Assembly (NCBI RefSeq): GCF_918731615.1
Contig: NZ_OU957226.1
Location: 868,001-932,000 of the forward strand
DNA from: Flavobacterium sp. CECT 9288
GTDB taxonomy: Bacteria > Bacteroidota > Bacteroidia > Flavobacteriales > Flavobacteriaceae
DNA length: 64,000 nucleotides
Direction of reading: 5' to 3'
Below the pieces are notes generated by a model, which was not told the origin of the DNA, did no database searches, and saw only the letters and a program-made list of their open reading frames with translations. Both the position numbers and the translations under genes were made by a program. The first letter of the stretch is position 1, and each line of letters opens with the position of its first letter. Below are positions 9,634 through 19,533 of this stretch, piece after piece.

Positions 9634-10185
9634 ATGAAAAAAGCCATCTTTAAATCTCTATATTCTTGCATTGCTCTTGTTTTGCTTTTTTCATCCTGTG
9701 CCAGTGATGTTGATTTTGATCAAGTTAATGATATAAAATTAGAGCCAGTTTTTATAGCAAATCTAGCGTATTTTGAAGTCCCTGCTCCTGATTTTGTAAC
9801 TAATGGCCAAGAACAAAATTTTGTTTTTGATATTCCAGCGGTAGATGTTTTTTCGGATAAGTTTTTTAAAGATAATTTAAGAAAGGCTTCCATTTTTACT
9901 GAAATGGAAAACACAATCAACAGAGCTTATCAAGTAGAGCTTTTGTTTTTAGACAATAATAATGCTACTGTTTATACTGCTGATTTTAATGTACCTGCTT
10001 ATTCAGGAACGGCAAATAAAGTGAGTAGAACGGATGTATTTGAAAATGTACAACTTGATTTATTAAAAAGAACTACTAAAATAGCTTTCATTTTACGCAT
10101 GTTACCAGGTCAACCTTTGACTGAGACAAGTACAGGGAAACTTATATTGCGTTCAGGTGTAACCGCTTATCTTGTTGTAGAATGA
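9634..10185 (+). CDS. Lipoprotein of unknown function paired with an outer-membrane protein
   Basis: About 183 residues from the ATG at 9634; a TTG nine bases earlier gives a weaker start. A type II signal peptide ends in LFSSCASD, so the protein is a lipoprotein. The rest is a beta-rich domain without catalytic motifs. Its stop codon overlaps the next gene's start (ATGA), so the two are translationally coupled and probably act together at the outer membrane. Function unknown. Confidence 0.82.
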   Translation: MKKAIFKSLYSCIALVLLFSSCASDVDFDQVNDIKLEPVFIANLAYFEVPAPDFVTNGQEQNFVFDIPAVDVFSDKFFKDNLRKASIFTEMENTINRAYQVELLFLDNNNATVYTADFNVPAYSGTANKVSRTDVFENVQLDLLKRTTKIAFILRMLPGQPLTETSTGKLILRSGVTAYLVVE

Positions 10186-11573
10186 AAAAAAGACTTTACC
10201 TTTTAATAATCCTTTTTGCTTTTTGTGGTTTTGCTCAAAACAAGCAAGTTTTATATAATTTTACAGCTGTTCCTCAATCTATGATGACAAATCCCGGTGC
10301 GGATTTTAAATATAATTGGTATGCAGGAATACCGTTACTATCTGGAATTTCAGCTAATGTAGGTTCAAGTGGTTTTGCTGCTTACGACCTTTTTGCTAAT
10401 GATGGCATAGATTTTAACACCAAGTTGCGTAATGTGGTGATGACTACTAACAGAAATGATAAATTGGCAGTTAACCAACAAATGGAAATTTTTAGTGGTG
10501 GATTTAAAATCCCGGGTGCTGACCGTGATGCTTCAAATACGTATGTTTCCTTTGGGATATACCAGGAGTTTGATATGATGAATTTTATGCCTAAGGACTT
10601 AGCTATTCTAGCTTTGGAAGGCAATGGTAATTATTTAGGTAAAATATTCGATTTAGGAGATTTGAATACAAAAGCTGAACTTTTATCTGTTTGGCACATT
10701 GGGGCACATAAAAATATTACCAAAAATTTTATTGTGGGTGCTCGAGCTAAAATATATTCTAGTATTTTCAATGCAAATTCTACAAAGAACTCGGGTTATA
10801 TTTATACAGGCCCATCAAATTTGGGGGTTTATGATCAAAGTATCTATGCTAATATGCAACTAAATACTTCTGGATTGGCAAAGTATGATGATGAAAATAA
10901 TGATTCAGATGTGGTTAAAGACATCACAAAAGGTGTAATGTTAGGCGGAAATTTAGGCTTTGGCTTTGATGCGGGTTTCACTTATTATCCCACACAAAAC
11001 ATTCAAATAACAGGAAGCATTCTGGATGTAGGATTTATAAACCATACTAAGGATGTAGAAAATTACACCTTAAAAGGAAGGTACAACTATAGAGGAGTTG
11101 TTCCTAGCTTTAGTTCAGGAGCTTCAGCCGAAAATATTTACAAAGAATTTCAAGACGCTATTCCACTAGACACGATAAATACAAAATTCACAACTTGGCG
11201 CCCTATCAAGTTGAATACTTCCTTTCAATATTCGTTTGACGAGGATAGCGAAGAAGATTGTAACTGCGATGGTAATGGTAGTGATGTAGTGTATAAAAGT
11301 GCCGTAGGAGCACAATTATTTGTCATGTCAACACCTAGAATGCCTATGGCAGCTTTTACCACTTATTTTTCAAGAAAAATTTTGAAAGGATTGCAAGCAA
11401 AGGCTACCTATACTATCGATTCTTTTTCAAGTAGAAACATTGGTTTAGGCTTGTTTACTACGGCTGGCCCCGTAAACTTTTATCTTATAGCTGATAATCT
11501 ATTGGAATACAGAGATGTTACAAAAGCAAATAGTTTGTCTTTTCAACTAGGACTTAATGTAATTGTGAAATAA
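10182..11573 (+). CDS. DUF5723-type outer-membrane beta-barrel protein
   Basis: A 463-residue protein with a signal peptide (residues 1-18, ending GFAQ). The rest alternates aromatic and glycine residues (YNWYAGIPLLSG, GFGFDAGFTYYP), typical of an outer-membrane beta barrel. The pattern, including the YNFTAVPQSMMTNPG start, resembles the Bacteroidota DUF5723 family, related to PorP/SprF-like barrels. An acidic, Cys-containing loop (EDSEEDCNCDGNG) lies near residue 365. It overlaps the preceding lipoprotein gene by four bases. Export or anchoring of the partner is conceivable but not shown. Confidence 0.8.
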   Translation: MKKRLYLLIILFAFCGFAQNKQVLYNFTAVPQSMMTNPGADFKYNWYAGIPLLSGISANVGSSGFAAYDLFANDGIDFNTKLRNVVMTTNRNDKLAVNQQMEIFSGGFKIPGADRDASNTYVSFGIYQEFDMMNFMPKDLAILALEGNGNYLGKIFDLGDLNTKAELLSVWHIGAHKNITKNFIVGARAKIYSSIFNANSTKNSGYIYTGPSNLGVYDQSIYANMQLNTSGLAKYDDENNDSDVVKDITKGVMLGGNLGFGFDAGFTYYPTQNIQITGSILDVGFINHTKDVENYTLKGRYNYRGVVPSFSSGASAENIYKEFQDAIPLDTINTKFTTWRPIKLNTSFQYSFDEDSEEDCNCDGNGSDVVYKSAVGAQLFVMSTPRMPMAAFTTYFSRKILKGLQAKATYTIDSFSSRNIGLGLFTTAGPVNFYLIADNLLEYRDVTKANSLSFQLGLNVIVK

Positions 11574-11764
11574 TTATTTCCAATTTATAAGTGCAATTTG
11601 CAATGTTTAGTTGATTCTTATTAGTCATTTATCAGATTAGATAATGTGTTTAATAGTTATATTAAAATCAATAGTTGTAGATTTATTTGTGACCAAATCT
11701 GTATTTATGAGGTTCTTGTTTATTGATTTATAAATAATCTGTTCTTTTTTTGCGAAAAAAAATG

Positions 11765-11772
11765 TATATTTG
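11765..11772 (+). promoter_or_regulatory. Likely -7 element of the guaB promoter
   Basis: TATATTTG fits the flavobacterial -7 consensus and lies about 30 bases before the guaB ATG. No good TTG was found at the usual distance upstream, so only the -7 half is supported. Confidence 0.45.
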
Positions 11773-11801
11773 CACGCAATTAAACACCAACTACAATTGC
11801 A

Positions 11802-13274
11802 ATGATCGCACACAACTCTAAGATTATCGGTGAAGGATTGACTTACGATGATGTTCTATTAGTTCCAAACTATTCTAACGTTCTTCCACGCGAAGTAAGT
11901 ATTCAATCAAAATTTTCTAAAAATATTACGCTTAATGTACCAATTGTATCTGCTGCTATGGATACAGTAACTGAAAGTGCTATGGCAATAGCTATGGCTC
12001 AAGAAGGTGGAATTGGTGTTTTACATAAGAACATGACTATTGAGCAACAAGCTGCAAAAGTTAGAAAAGTAAAGCGTGCGGAGTCGGGTATGATTATCGA
12101 TCCGGTAACTTTACCATTAAGTTCTACTGTTGCAGATGCTAAAAATGCCATGAAAGAATTTGGTATTGGTGGTATTCCAATTGTTGATGAAAATAAAACA
12201 TTAAAAGGGATTGTTACCAATAGAGATTTACGTTTTGAAAAAAACGGTTCTCGACCAATTGTTGAGGTAATGACTAGCGAAAATCTAGTTACTGTTGCCG
12301 AAGGAACTTCATTAGAACAAGCCGAAGTAGTTTTACAAGGATATAAAATTGAAAAATTACCTGTTGTAAATGCAGATTATAAATTGGTAGGTTTAATCAC
12401 TTTTAGAGACATTACCAAATTAACTCAAAAACCTATCGCCAACAAAGATGTATACGGACGTTTGCGTGTTGCTGCAGCTATAGGAGTAACCGGTGATGCA
12501 GTTTTAAGAGCAGAAGCACTTGTAAATGCAGGTGTAGATGCCATTATTATTGATACCGCTCACGGACATACACAAGGTGTAGTAAATACTTTAAAAGAAG
12601 TAAAATCAAAATTCCCGCAGATTGACGTAATTGTTGGTAATATTGCTACTGCCGAAGCTGCACGTTATTTAGTCGAAAATGGTGCTGATGGTGTAAAAGT
12701 AGGAATTGGACCTGGTTCAATTTGTACCACTCGTATCGTTGCCGGAGTTGGTTTTCCTCAATTTTCTGCTGTGCTTGAGGTAGCTGCTGCTATCAAAGGA
12801 ACAGGAGTTCCAGTTATTGCTGATGGAGGAATTCGTTATACTGGTGATATTCCAAAAGCGATTGCTGCTGGTGCTGATTGTGTGATGCTAGGATCTTTAT
12901 TAGCAGGTACAAAGGAGTCTCCAGGAGAAACAATTATCTTTGAAGGCCGTAAATTCAAATCCTACCGCGGTATGGGTTCTGTTGAAGCCATGCAAGAAGG
13001 ATCAAAAGACAGATACTTTCAAGATGTAGAAGATGATGTTAAAAAATTAGTTCCTGAAGGAATCGTTGGTCGTGTACCTTACAAAGGAGAATTGAACGAA
13101 AGTATGCAACAATTCATTGGTGGTCTTCGTGCCGGAATGGGATATTGTGGTTCAAAAGACATTCCTACTTTGCAAGAAACTGGTCGTTTTGTTCGCATTA
13201 CTGCTAGTGGTATCAATGAAAGTCATCCACATAACGTGACCATTACAAAAGAAGCTCCGAATTACTCTCGTTAG
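11802..13274 (+). CDS. guaB: IMP dehydrogenase
   Basis: A 490-residue enzyme that oxidises IMP to XMP, the committed step of GMP synthesis. The catalytic TIM barrel is split by a Bateman module of two CBS domains (about residues 95-210, with [22 protein letters not shown]). The active-site loop GPGSICTTR (about 303-311) carries the catalytic Cys, and the mobile flap follows near residue 400 ([12 protein letters not shown]). Length and all key residues are normal. It is followed by the triple terminator repeat. Confidence 0.97.
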   Translation: MIAHNSKIIGEGLTYDDVLLVPNYSNVLPREVSIQSKFSKNITLNVPIVSAAMDTVTESAMAIAMAQEGGIGVLHKNMTIEQQAAKVRKVKRAESGMIIDPVTLPLSSTVADAKNAMKEFGIGGIPIVDENKTLKGIVTNRDLRFEKNGSRPIVEVMTSENLVTVAEGTSLEQAEVVLQGYKIEKLPVVNADYKLVGLITFRDITKLTQKPIANKDVYGRLRVAAAIGVTGDAVLRAEALVNAGVDAIIIDTAHGHTQGVVNTLKEVKSKFPQIDVIVGNIATAEAARYLVENGADGVKVGIGPGSICTTRIVAGVGFPQFSAVLEVAAAIKGTGVPVIADGGIRYTGDIPKAIAAGADCVMLGSLLAGTKESPGETIIFEGRKFKSYRGMGSVEAMQEGSKDRYFQDVEDDVKKLVPEGIVGRVPYKGELNESMQQFIGGLRAGMGYCGSKDIPTLQETGRFVRITASGINESHPHNVTITKEAPNYSR

Positions 13275-13310
13275 TTTTTTCAGTTTCTCATTCCGTTGGA
13301 ATCTAAATAA

Positions 13311-13785
13311 TTTAAACCATTAAGAAAGTTAAGGGAATTAAGGATTTAAAAAACTTAATGTGTCTTAATTTACTTAATGGTTTTTTTATTGAAGTTAAAC
13401 TAAGCTCTTAAAAGGGCGGCTACTTTTTCTTCTCGCCTGCAATCCTTAAGGTGTATCTTTGAAAGATGTAAATTCAATTTGTTATTCTCCCGGAATCTTA
13501 ATAATTTAAACCATTAAGAAAGTTAAGGAATTCAAGGATAAAAAAACTTAATGTATTTTAATTTACTTAATGGTTTTTTTATTGAAGTTAAACTAAGCTC
13601 TCAAAAAGGCGGCTACTTTTTCTTCTCGCCTGCAATCCTTAAGGTGTATCTTTGAAAGATGTAAATTCAATTTGTTATTCTCCCGGAATCTTAATAATTT
13701 AAACCATTAAGAAAGTTAAGGAATTCAAGGATAAAAAAACTTAATGTATTTTAATTTACTTAATGGTTTTTTTATTGAAGTTAAA
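13311..13785. repeat. 193-bp tandem repeat carrying terminator and antiporter 3' end
   Basis: The same unit starts at 13311, 13505 and 13698 (spacings 194 and 193 bp). Each unit opens with AAACCATTAAG and, about 65 bases later, has CTTAATGGTTT followed by a T-run, an 11-bp hairpin terminator. The second part of units 1 and 2 is a diverged copy of the last 15-20 codons of the minus-strand antiporter, including FLRA and stop. Unit 3 ends in the real gene. The array sits between two convergent genes. Confidence 0.9.
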
Positions 13786-16020
13786 CTAAGCTCTCAAAAA
13801 GGCGGCGATTTTTTTCTTCTCGCCGGCAATCCATAAAATATCACTTTCCTCTAATATGAGATGAGATTCCGGATTTAACATACGTTTTCCATTGCGTTCA
13901 ATACCAACAATAATCCCATGTGTGTTTTCTCGAATTTGCGATTCTCGAATACTTTTGCCTATACAAACTCGGTTTTTTAATTCCAATTTTTGAAGGATAA
14001 TGTCAGTCTCAACCACTTTTTCGGCAACATCAATTTCATTTTTATCCAAGTAAATTTTGAATTCCTTTACCTGTTTGTCTGTTCCTATTACACTTATTTC
14101 ATCACCAGGAAATAATCTTTCGGTTCGCAATGGAATGTTTATAACTACTTCTCCTCTTTTAATTGAGGCGATGTTGATTTCAAACTGTTCTCTAATTTTT
14201 AATTCTTCAAGAGTTTTTCCAGCTAAATTAGATTCTTTGGCAATTTCAAACTCTGTCATGTGACCATCCCAAGGAGAGAGCGTATTTTGACGTTTGTTTT
14301 CTTTTTTAATTTCTCGATCATTGTAATTAGTCATAAAATGATCTTCAATTTTATGATAAACGGCATGTAATTTTTTTGGGAATAAGATATAAGCACCTAT
14401 GGCAATTAAAAACGCAATTGCAGCAATCCCTGCAGAGAAAAAAGTATTTAAAATAAAACCCACATAAAATAGTGAAAGAGCAATTCTAAAAAGCACTAGC
14501 ATGATAATTGGGCCATAATGCTTTTTTTGCTCCAATAAAATTTGAACCTGTTTGACCGCTACTCTTCTTAAAGATAGCGCCCACAAGAAGGGTGATAATA
14601 TAATCAATGTGATAAGTGCCGCAATAGCATTTCCAAATTTTGAATCTTCTACTAACGGAAGAATAAAATTTGACGAAAGTAAAATAATAGCAACAATAAT
14701 GATAGAGTGTAGTACTACTTGTGTGAGATAACTTCGCATTACAATTTGCCAATTGCTTAATGACTTTATTTCTTCGGTATTTGAGCTGTAGAGTTGAATT
14801 CTTTTTACCCATCGTTTAGGCAGTTTCTTTTCAACAAAAACCGAAAACGGTTCGGCAAACTTGACCATGAAAGGTGTGGTAAAAGTGGTAATGGCAGATA
14901 CGGCGACTACAATAGGATATAAAAAATCACTAGTTACTTTTAAGGTGGTTCCCAATGTGGCAATAATAAATGAGAATTCTCCAATTTGAGACAAACTCAT
15001 TCCGGATTGTATGGATTGTTTAAGCGGTTGTCCCGATAGCAAAGAACCTATGGTAGAACTGATGGATTGCCCAAAGATTACAATCAATGTTAAAACAGCG
15101 ACAGGGAAAGCATATTCTAGCAGTGTATTCGGATCAATTAACATTCCAACGGATACAAAGAAAACAGCGCCAAATAAGTCTTTTACAGGTTTTACAAGAT
15201 GTTCTATGTGTTCCGCTTGAGTGGTTTCGGCAATGATAGATCCCATAATAAAGGCGCCAAGAGCAGGTGAAAATCCAACGTTTGCTGCAAAAATCACCAT
15301 TAGTAAACACAAGGCTAACGAAATGATCAACATCATTTCATCGGTTAATAAATGTTTGGCTTTTTTTAATAATGTTGGTATAAAAAAGATACCTACTACA
15401 AACCAGATGGTCAAAAAGAAAATCAGTTTTAAAACGGATTGCACCAATTCCATTCCAGAAAACTGCTGACTCACCGCAACTGTTGAGAGCAAAACCATCA
15501 TTAAAATGGCAATAATATCTTGAACAATAAGAGAGCCAATTACGTTTCCAGCAAATTTTTGAGATTTTACGCCCAGTTCATCAAAGGTTTTTAAAATTAT
15601 GGTCGTGGAAGAAATGGATAATATTACGCCAAGAAAAATACTGTTCATTTTACTCCATCCCAAAAATTGACCGGTAAAAAATCCCAGGGTTACTAATGTA
15701 ATTATTTGTGTAAACGCAGTGATAGAAGCCGTACCGCCCACTTTTACCAATTTTTTAAAACTGAATTCGAGTCCTAAACTGAATAGCAAAAAAATAACGC
15801 CTATCTCGGCCCAAACTTTTACACTATTAACATCTTTTACTGTTGGGAAAAAATCAAATTCAGAACTGGCTAAAAATCCTGCAACCAAATACCCTAAAAC
15901 CAAAGGCTGTTTCATAATTCGAAATAACAATACAGCTATAGCAGCAGTGATTAGGATTAAACCTAAATCAGTAATTAAATCGGGTAAATGAACTATTGAA
16001 GCGGATAAAAAGGGAAACAT
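13786..16020 (-). CDS. Monovalent cation:proton antiporter, KefB/CPA2 type
   Basis: The ATG at 16020 starts directly before the first helix (744 residues); a longer frame to 16074 adds 18 residues without membrane character. Residues 1-390 form the multi-helix Na+/H+ exchanger domain with GYLVAGF and an LFSLGLEF segment. A second set of helices covers about 430-560. The C-terminus holds two TrkA-C regulatory domains (about 600-670 and 675-740; PGDEISVIG in the first). It would exchange K+ or Na+ for protons. The substrate ion is unknown. The 3' end has been copied in tandem downstream. Confidence 0.9.
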   Translation of the reverse strand: MFPFLSASIVHLPDLITDLGLILITAAIAVLLFRIMKQPLVLGYLVAGFLASSEFDFFPTVKDVNSVKVWAEIGVIFLLFSLGLEFSFKKLVKVGGTASITAFTQIITLVTLGFFTGQFLGWSKMNSIFLGVILSISSTTIILKTFDELGVKSQKFAGNVIGSLIVQDIIAILMMVLLSTVAVSQQFSGMELVQSVLKLIFFLTIWFVVGIFFIPTLLKKAKHLLTDEMMLIISLALCLLMVIFAANVGFSPALGAFIMGSIIAETTQAEHIEHLVKPVKDLFGAVFFVSVGMLIDPNTLLEYAFPVAVLTLIVIFGQSISSTIGSLLSGQPLKQSIQSGMSLSQIGEFSFIIATLGTTLKVTSDFLYPIVVAVSAITTFTTPFMVKFAEPFSVFVEKKLPKRWVKRIQLYSSNTEEIKSLSNWQIVMRSYLTQVVLHSIIIVAIILLSSNFILPLVEDSKFGNAIAALITLIILSPFLWALSLRRVAVKQVQILLEQKKHYGPIIMLVLFRIALSLFYVGFILNTFFSAGIAAIAFLIAIGAYILFPKKLHAVYHKIEDHFMTNYNDREIKKENKRQNTLSPWDGHMTEFEIAKESNLAGKTLEELKIREQFEINIASIKRGEVVINIPLRTERLFPGDEISVIGTDKQVKEFKIYLDKNEIDVAEKVVETDIILQKLELKNRVCIGKSIRESQIRENTHGIIVGIERNGKRMLNPESHLILEESDILWIAGEKKKIAAFLRA

Positions 16021-16049
16021 AAATTTTGAATTTTGACTAAAATAACAAA

Positions 16050-16085
16050 AAAATCTGCTTTTATCAAGTGACAAAAGCAGATTTT
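16050..16085. terminator. Terminator after purB
   Basis: AAAATCTGCTTTT (16050-16062) pairs perfectly with AAAAGCAGATTTT (16073-16085), about 25 bases beyond the purB stop on the minus strand. Confidence 0.85.
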
Positions 16086-16109
16086 AGAAAAGTATAACAA
16101 TATCGAGGT

Positions 16110-17456
16110 TTAGATTCCCAAGAAATTACTAGGTGTAATTTGCATTAATTCGGCTTTTATCGCTTCAGATACATCTAGTGTTGCAATAAAACCATGAATG
16201 GCATTTTTATCAATGGCTTCATTAGTTCTAGTCAATCCTTTCAAGGCTTCGTATGGATTTGGATATCCTTCACGACGTAAAATAGTCTGAATAGCCTCCG
16301 CTACAACAGCCCAGTTTTTCTCTAAATCTTCGTGAAATTTAGGTTCGTTCAAGAGTAATTTATTCAATCCTTTCAAAGTAGCTTCAAATCCTATGATGGT
16401 ATGACCGATTGGTACGCCCACATTTCTTAAAACAGTACTATCTGTTAAATCACGTTGCAATCTTGACAGCGGTAATTTTGCCGAAAGGTGTTCAAAAATA
16501 GCATTGGCAATCCCTAAGTTCCCTTCTGAGTTTTCAAAATCAATTGGATTTACCTTGTGCGGCATGGCTGATGATCCAATTTCGCCTGCTTTTATTTTTT
16601 GCTTGAAATACTCCATAGAAACATACGTCCAAATGTCCCTATCCAAGTCAATAATGATTGTGTTTATTCTTTTTAACGCATCAAAAAACGCTGCAAAATG
16701 ATCGTAATGTTCTATTTGTGTGGTTGGGAAGGAGTGGTGTAATCCTAAAATATCTTCGACAAATTTCCCTCCAAATTGTTTCCAATCAATTTGAGGGTAA
16801 GCTACATGGTGGGCATTGTAATTTCCAGTAGCACCGCCAAATTTAGCTGCAAAAGGGATATTGAATAACAAACGCATTTGCTCCTCTAGTCGTTCTACAA
16901 AAACTCCAATTTCTTTACCCAAACGAGTAGGTGAAGCAGGTTGTCCATGTGTGCGTGCCAACATAGGTACGTCTTTCCATTCTACGCTTAATTCTTTCAA
17001 CTTTGCTGTCAAAGCGATTAACGAGGGCATGTATACTTTTTCAAAAGCTTCTTTAGTCGATAACGGAATCGCAGTATTATTAATGTCTTGGGAAGTTAAC
17101 CCAAAATGAATGAACTCTTTGTATTGTGACAAACCTAGTTTTTCAAAAGCATCTTTGATAAAGTATTCTACCGCTTTTACATCGTGGTTGGTTACTTTTT
17201 CTGTTTCTTTAATCCAAAGGGCATCTTCTGTCGAAAAATTTTGGTAAATGTTGCGTAAACTTTCAAATAAATCCGAATTCACCCCAGCAAGTTGTGGCAA
17301 AGGCACTTCGCACAAAGCAATGAAATATTCAATTTCAACCAGTACGCGGTATTTGATTAAAGCTTCTTCAGAGAAAAATGGAGCTAAAGAAAGGGTTTTA
17401 CTTCTATATCTTCCATCAATTGGAGAAATAGCATTCAATTCGTTTAAAGTAGTCAT
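16110..17456 (-). CDS. purB: Adenylosuccinate lyase
   Basis: A 448-residue fumarase/aspartase-superfamily enzyme acting twice in purine synthesis, on SAICAR and adenylosuccinate. The start at 17456 (MTTLNELNAISPIDGRYR) is the conserved one; the frame extends 16 codons upstream without similarity. The substrate histidine lies in ARTHGQPASPT (about residue 160). The superfamily signature is GSSAMPHKVNPIDFEN (about 295-310), with the catalytic serine in its loop. Length is normal for the family. Confidence 0.96.
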   Translation of the reverse strand: MTTLNELNAISPIDGRYRSKTLSLAPFFSEEALIKYRVLVEIEYFIALCEVPLPQLAGVNSDLFESLRNIYQNFSTEDALWIKETEKVTNHDVKAVEYFIKDAFEKLGLSQYKEFIHFGLTSQDINNTAIPLSTKEAFEKVYMPSLIALTAKLKELSVEWKDVPMLARTHGQPASPTRLGKEIGVFVERLEEQMRLLFNIPFAAKFGGATGNYNAHHVAYPQIDWKQFGGKFVEDILGLHHSFPTTQIEHYDHFAAFFDALKRINTIIIDLDRDIWTYVSMEYFKQKIKAGEIGSSAMPHKVNPIDFENSEGNLGIANAIFEHLSAKLPLSRLQRDLTDSTVLRNVGVPIGHTIIGFEATLKGLNKLLLNEPKFHEDLEKNWAVVAEAIQTILRREGYPNPYEALKGLTRTNEAIDKNAIHGFIATLDVSEAIKAELMQITPSNFLGI

Positions 17457-17524
17457 TGTTGTGTTATTTGTTGGAAAAGCACAAATATAAACCTTTAAAG
17501 GCAATTTATAAAAGGAATATTTTT

Positions 17525-18217
17525 TTAAATATCCCTCAAGAGTGTTGCTTTTAATTGTTCCATTCCCTTTGATGCCATTTCAGGAATCACTTGCAGCTGA
17601 TTTCTCAAATTCGGAATCTTAATCGGTTTGGGGTCAATGTAAAATAATGGAGTTGTTACTTTGGTAAAATCAATCAAACCTGCCGCTGGATACACTTGTA
17701 AAGAGGTGCCTATCACGGCAAAATAATCAGCAGTTTCTGTAATCGAAACTGCTTCTTCAAGTGCAGGAACTTCTTCGCCAAACCATACAATGTGCGGGCG
17801 CAATTGATTTTGATTTTCATCAAAGTCGCCAAAATTCAAATCTTCGGTCCAGTTTAATATATAATCAGGGTTGCGCGTACTACGCACTTTCAACAATTCC
17901 CCGTGCAGGTGCAATACTTGCGTACTGCCAGCACGCTCGTGCAAATCATCTACATTTTGAGTGATGATATGCACATTAAATTCCGACTCCAGTTCTGCTA
18001 AAATATAATGAGCTGCGTTAGGAGTAACCTCTTTGAGCTGTCGGCGCCTTTGGTTGTAAAAATCAAGTACCAAAGCCGGATTTTTATGCCAACCTTCGGG
18101 CGTGGCCACATCTTGAACGTTATGCCCTTCCCAGAGTCCATCACTATCCCGAAACGTTTTAATACCACTTTCCGCACTAATTCCAGCGCCAGTCAAAAGT
18201 ACTAATTTCTTTTTCAT
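17525..18217 (-). CDS. Sir2-family NAD-dependent deacylase lacking zinc cysteines
   Basis: A 230-residue sirtuin that would remove acyl groups from lysine with NAD+. NAD-binding GAGISAESG (about 10-18), TQNVDDLHERAG (about 100-111), the catalytic His in LHLHGE and the GTSLQVYPAAG loop are all present. The FYNQRRRQL segment has the Tyr/Arg pair seen in class III (desuccinylase-type) sirtuins. The four cysteines that normally hold the structural zinc are missing; the zinc module is reduced to a short loop with no Cys. It is 69 bases downstream of purB on the same strand. Confidence 0.9.
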   Translation of the reverse strand: MKKKLVLLTGAGISAESGIKTFRDSDGLWEGHNVQDVATPEGWHKNPALVLDFYNQRRRQLKEVTPNAAHYILAELESEFNVHIITQNVDDLHERAGSTQVLHLHGELLKVRSTRNPDYILNWTEDLNFGDFDENQNQLRPHIVWFGEEVPALEEAVSITETADYFAVIGTSLQVYPAAGLIDFTKVTTPLFYIDPKPIKIPNLRNQLQVIPEMASKGMEQLKATLLRDI

Positions 18218-18230
18218 GTTCTAATTTTTT

Positions 18231-18323
18231 GGGCGTGTTCGCCGAGGCGACCGGGCTTTCTGCTCTATCTTTATGGGCAAAAAAAGCCCATAAAGGATGC
18301 CGCGTCAATCCCTCACGCAAATC
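18231..18323. repeat. Dispersed flavobacterial palindromic element
   Basis: The stretch begins GGGCGTG and ends near CCCTCACGC, with a central perfect hairpin: CTTTATGGGC (18269-18278), loop of seven A, GCCCATAAAG (18286-18295). I recall similar GGGCGTG...CCGGGCTTTC...ATCCCTCACGC sequences as repeats between genes in flavobacterial genomes. Identity as a dispersed repeat cannot be confirmed from one copy in this window. Confidence 0.5.
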
Positions 18324-18438
18324 CCGTAAGCGTACTTCGTTTAACTTTCAAAGCACAATTCGTAAGAGATCAATACTCGCTGTTCTTTAAAACATAAAAC
18401 TACTCTTTTTTACTATTTTTGCCAAAAAATAATCCCTC

Positions 18439-19104
18439 ATGATCGATTTAAAATATCTCGAGTTTCTTGAAAATATCCTCACAGATAATCGCAAAGAGAA
18501 ATTCCTTAAAGTATTGCAAAACAGAACCAAACATTTTACCATAGCTGTTGAAGATGTGTTCCAGATGCACAATACGAGTGCTGTTATGCGCAGTTGCGAG
18601 GTTTTTGGTATTCAAGAACTGAACGTAATTGAACAGCGTTACGGAAAAAGTATCGATAAAGAAATTGCCATGGGAGCCCAAAAATGGGTTGACATTAACA
18701 CGTTTGATAGTGTAACAACTTGTGTTGACACTTTAAAGAATAAAGGGTATCAAATCATTGCTACCACGCCACACGACAACGATTGTTTGATGGAAGATTT
18801 TGATATATCTAAACCAAGCGCCTTATTTTTTGGCACCGAACGCGACGGTTTGTCTGAGGAAATCTTGCAACGTGCTGATGGTTTTTTAAAAATCCCCATG
18901 GTGGGTTTCACCGAAAGTTTGAATATCTCCGTTTCGGCAGCAATCATCATTCAAAACCTAACCAATAGATTGCGAAGTTCTACTATTGATTGGCACTTAA
19001 CCGAGAACGAAATCCTAGAAAAACGTTTGGCTTGGGCCAAAAATTCTATTAAAGATATTAAAAGAATTGAAAAACGGTATTTTGAAGAGAATCCTCGGGT
19101 ATGA
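18439..19104 (+). CDS. TrmH-family RNA 2'-O-methyltransferase
   Basis: A 221-residue SPOUT methyltransferase. The start region has VEDVFQMHNTSAVMRSCEVFGIQ, the N-terminal conserved block of TrmH. The knot motifs are FFGTERDGLS (about 134-143) and MVGFTESLNISVSAAI (about 155-170). This family methylates a tRNA guanosine, often G18. TATTTTTG at 18414-18421 is a likely -7 element. The exact RNA target is inferred from family resemblance only. Confidence 0.9.
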   Translation: MIDLKYLEFLENILTDNRKEKFLKVLQNRTKHFTIAVEDVFQMHNTSAVMRSCEVFGIQELNVIEQRYGKSIDKEIAMGAQKWVDINTFDSVTTCVDTLKNKGYQIIATTPHDNDCLMEDFDISKPSALFFGTERDGLSEEILQRADGFLKIPMVGFTESLNISVSAAIIIQNLTNRLRSSTIDWHLTENEILEKRLAWAKNSIKDIKRIEKRYFEENPRV

Positions 19105-19110
19105 AATAAA

Positions 19111-19146
19111 AAAACCATTTCAACAGCTTGCTATTGAAATGGTTTT
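19111..19146. terminator. Terminator after the TrmH-family gene
   Basis: AAAACCATTTCAA (19111-19123) pairs with TTGAAATGGTTTT (19134-19146), a 13-bp stem directly after the stop. It is symmetrical and could serve the minus-strand gene at 19194-19394 too. Confidence 0.85.
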
Positions 19147-19193
19147 TAGTAATATATCTGTATAATTTGAATAAAGTATGTTTCTAACAAGGA

Positions 19194-19394
19194 TTAAATA
19201 TCTTTCTCAAAATACAAATGAATGTATATCGCAGCTCCAAAATTTGTTGAAGTTGAGGTTGTAAACCTGTATCCTTTGGCGGAGTACTCATCTAGTTTTT
19301 CTTGAATTTCTTTTTTTGAGTCATTAGCAATGTGCTTTGAATCAAGTGTTAACTTAGAGTAATAAATCAAACTTTCTACTTTGTATTCTTTCAT
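19194..19394 (-). CDS. Small DUF4177-like protein
   Basis: A 66-residue protein with the DUF4177 pattern: MKEYKVESLIYYSK at the start, a central helix (EIQEKLDEYSAKGY) and a final strand pair (TSTSTNFGAAIYIHLYFEK). DUF4177 proteins are small alpha/beta proteins of unknown role. It is convergent with the methyltransferase gene and has a free intergenic region upstream. The short length leaves some doubt. Confidence 0.65.
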   Translation of the reverse strand: MKEYKVESLIYYSKLTLDSKHIANDSKKEIQEKLDEYSAKGYRFTTSTSTNFGAAIYIHLYFEKDI

Positions 19395-19533
19395 AATAGT
19401 GGTTGGTAATTAAATAGATTTTTATTTTAATGTAAAAATAGCAGAATAAAACTATAAAAAAAAACATTTCTTATTAGTTACTAAGGTCTTTAGTTACTAA
19501 AAAGGCGTTTTATCTATTACTCAAAAGAGAAAA

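Noticed and set aside
16021-16074. Longer start of the antiporter
   Set aside because: The added residues are polar, lie over the purB terminator side and precede a good ATG at the first helix.
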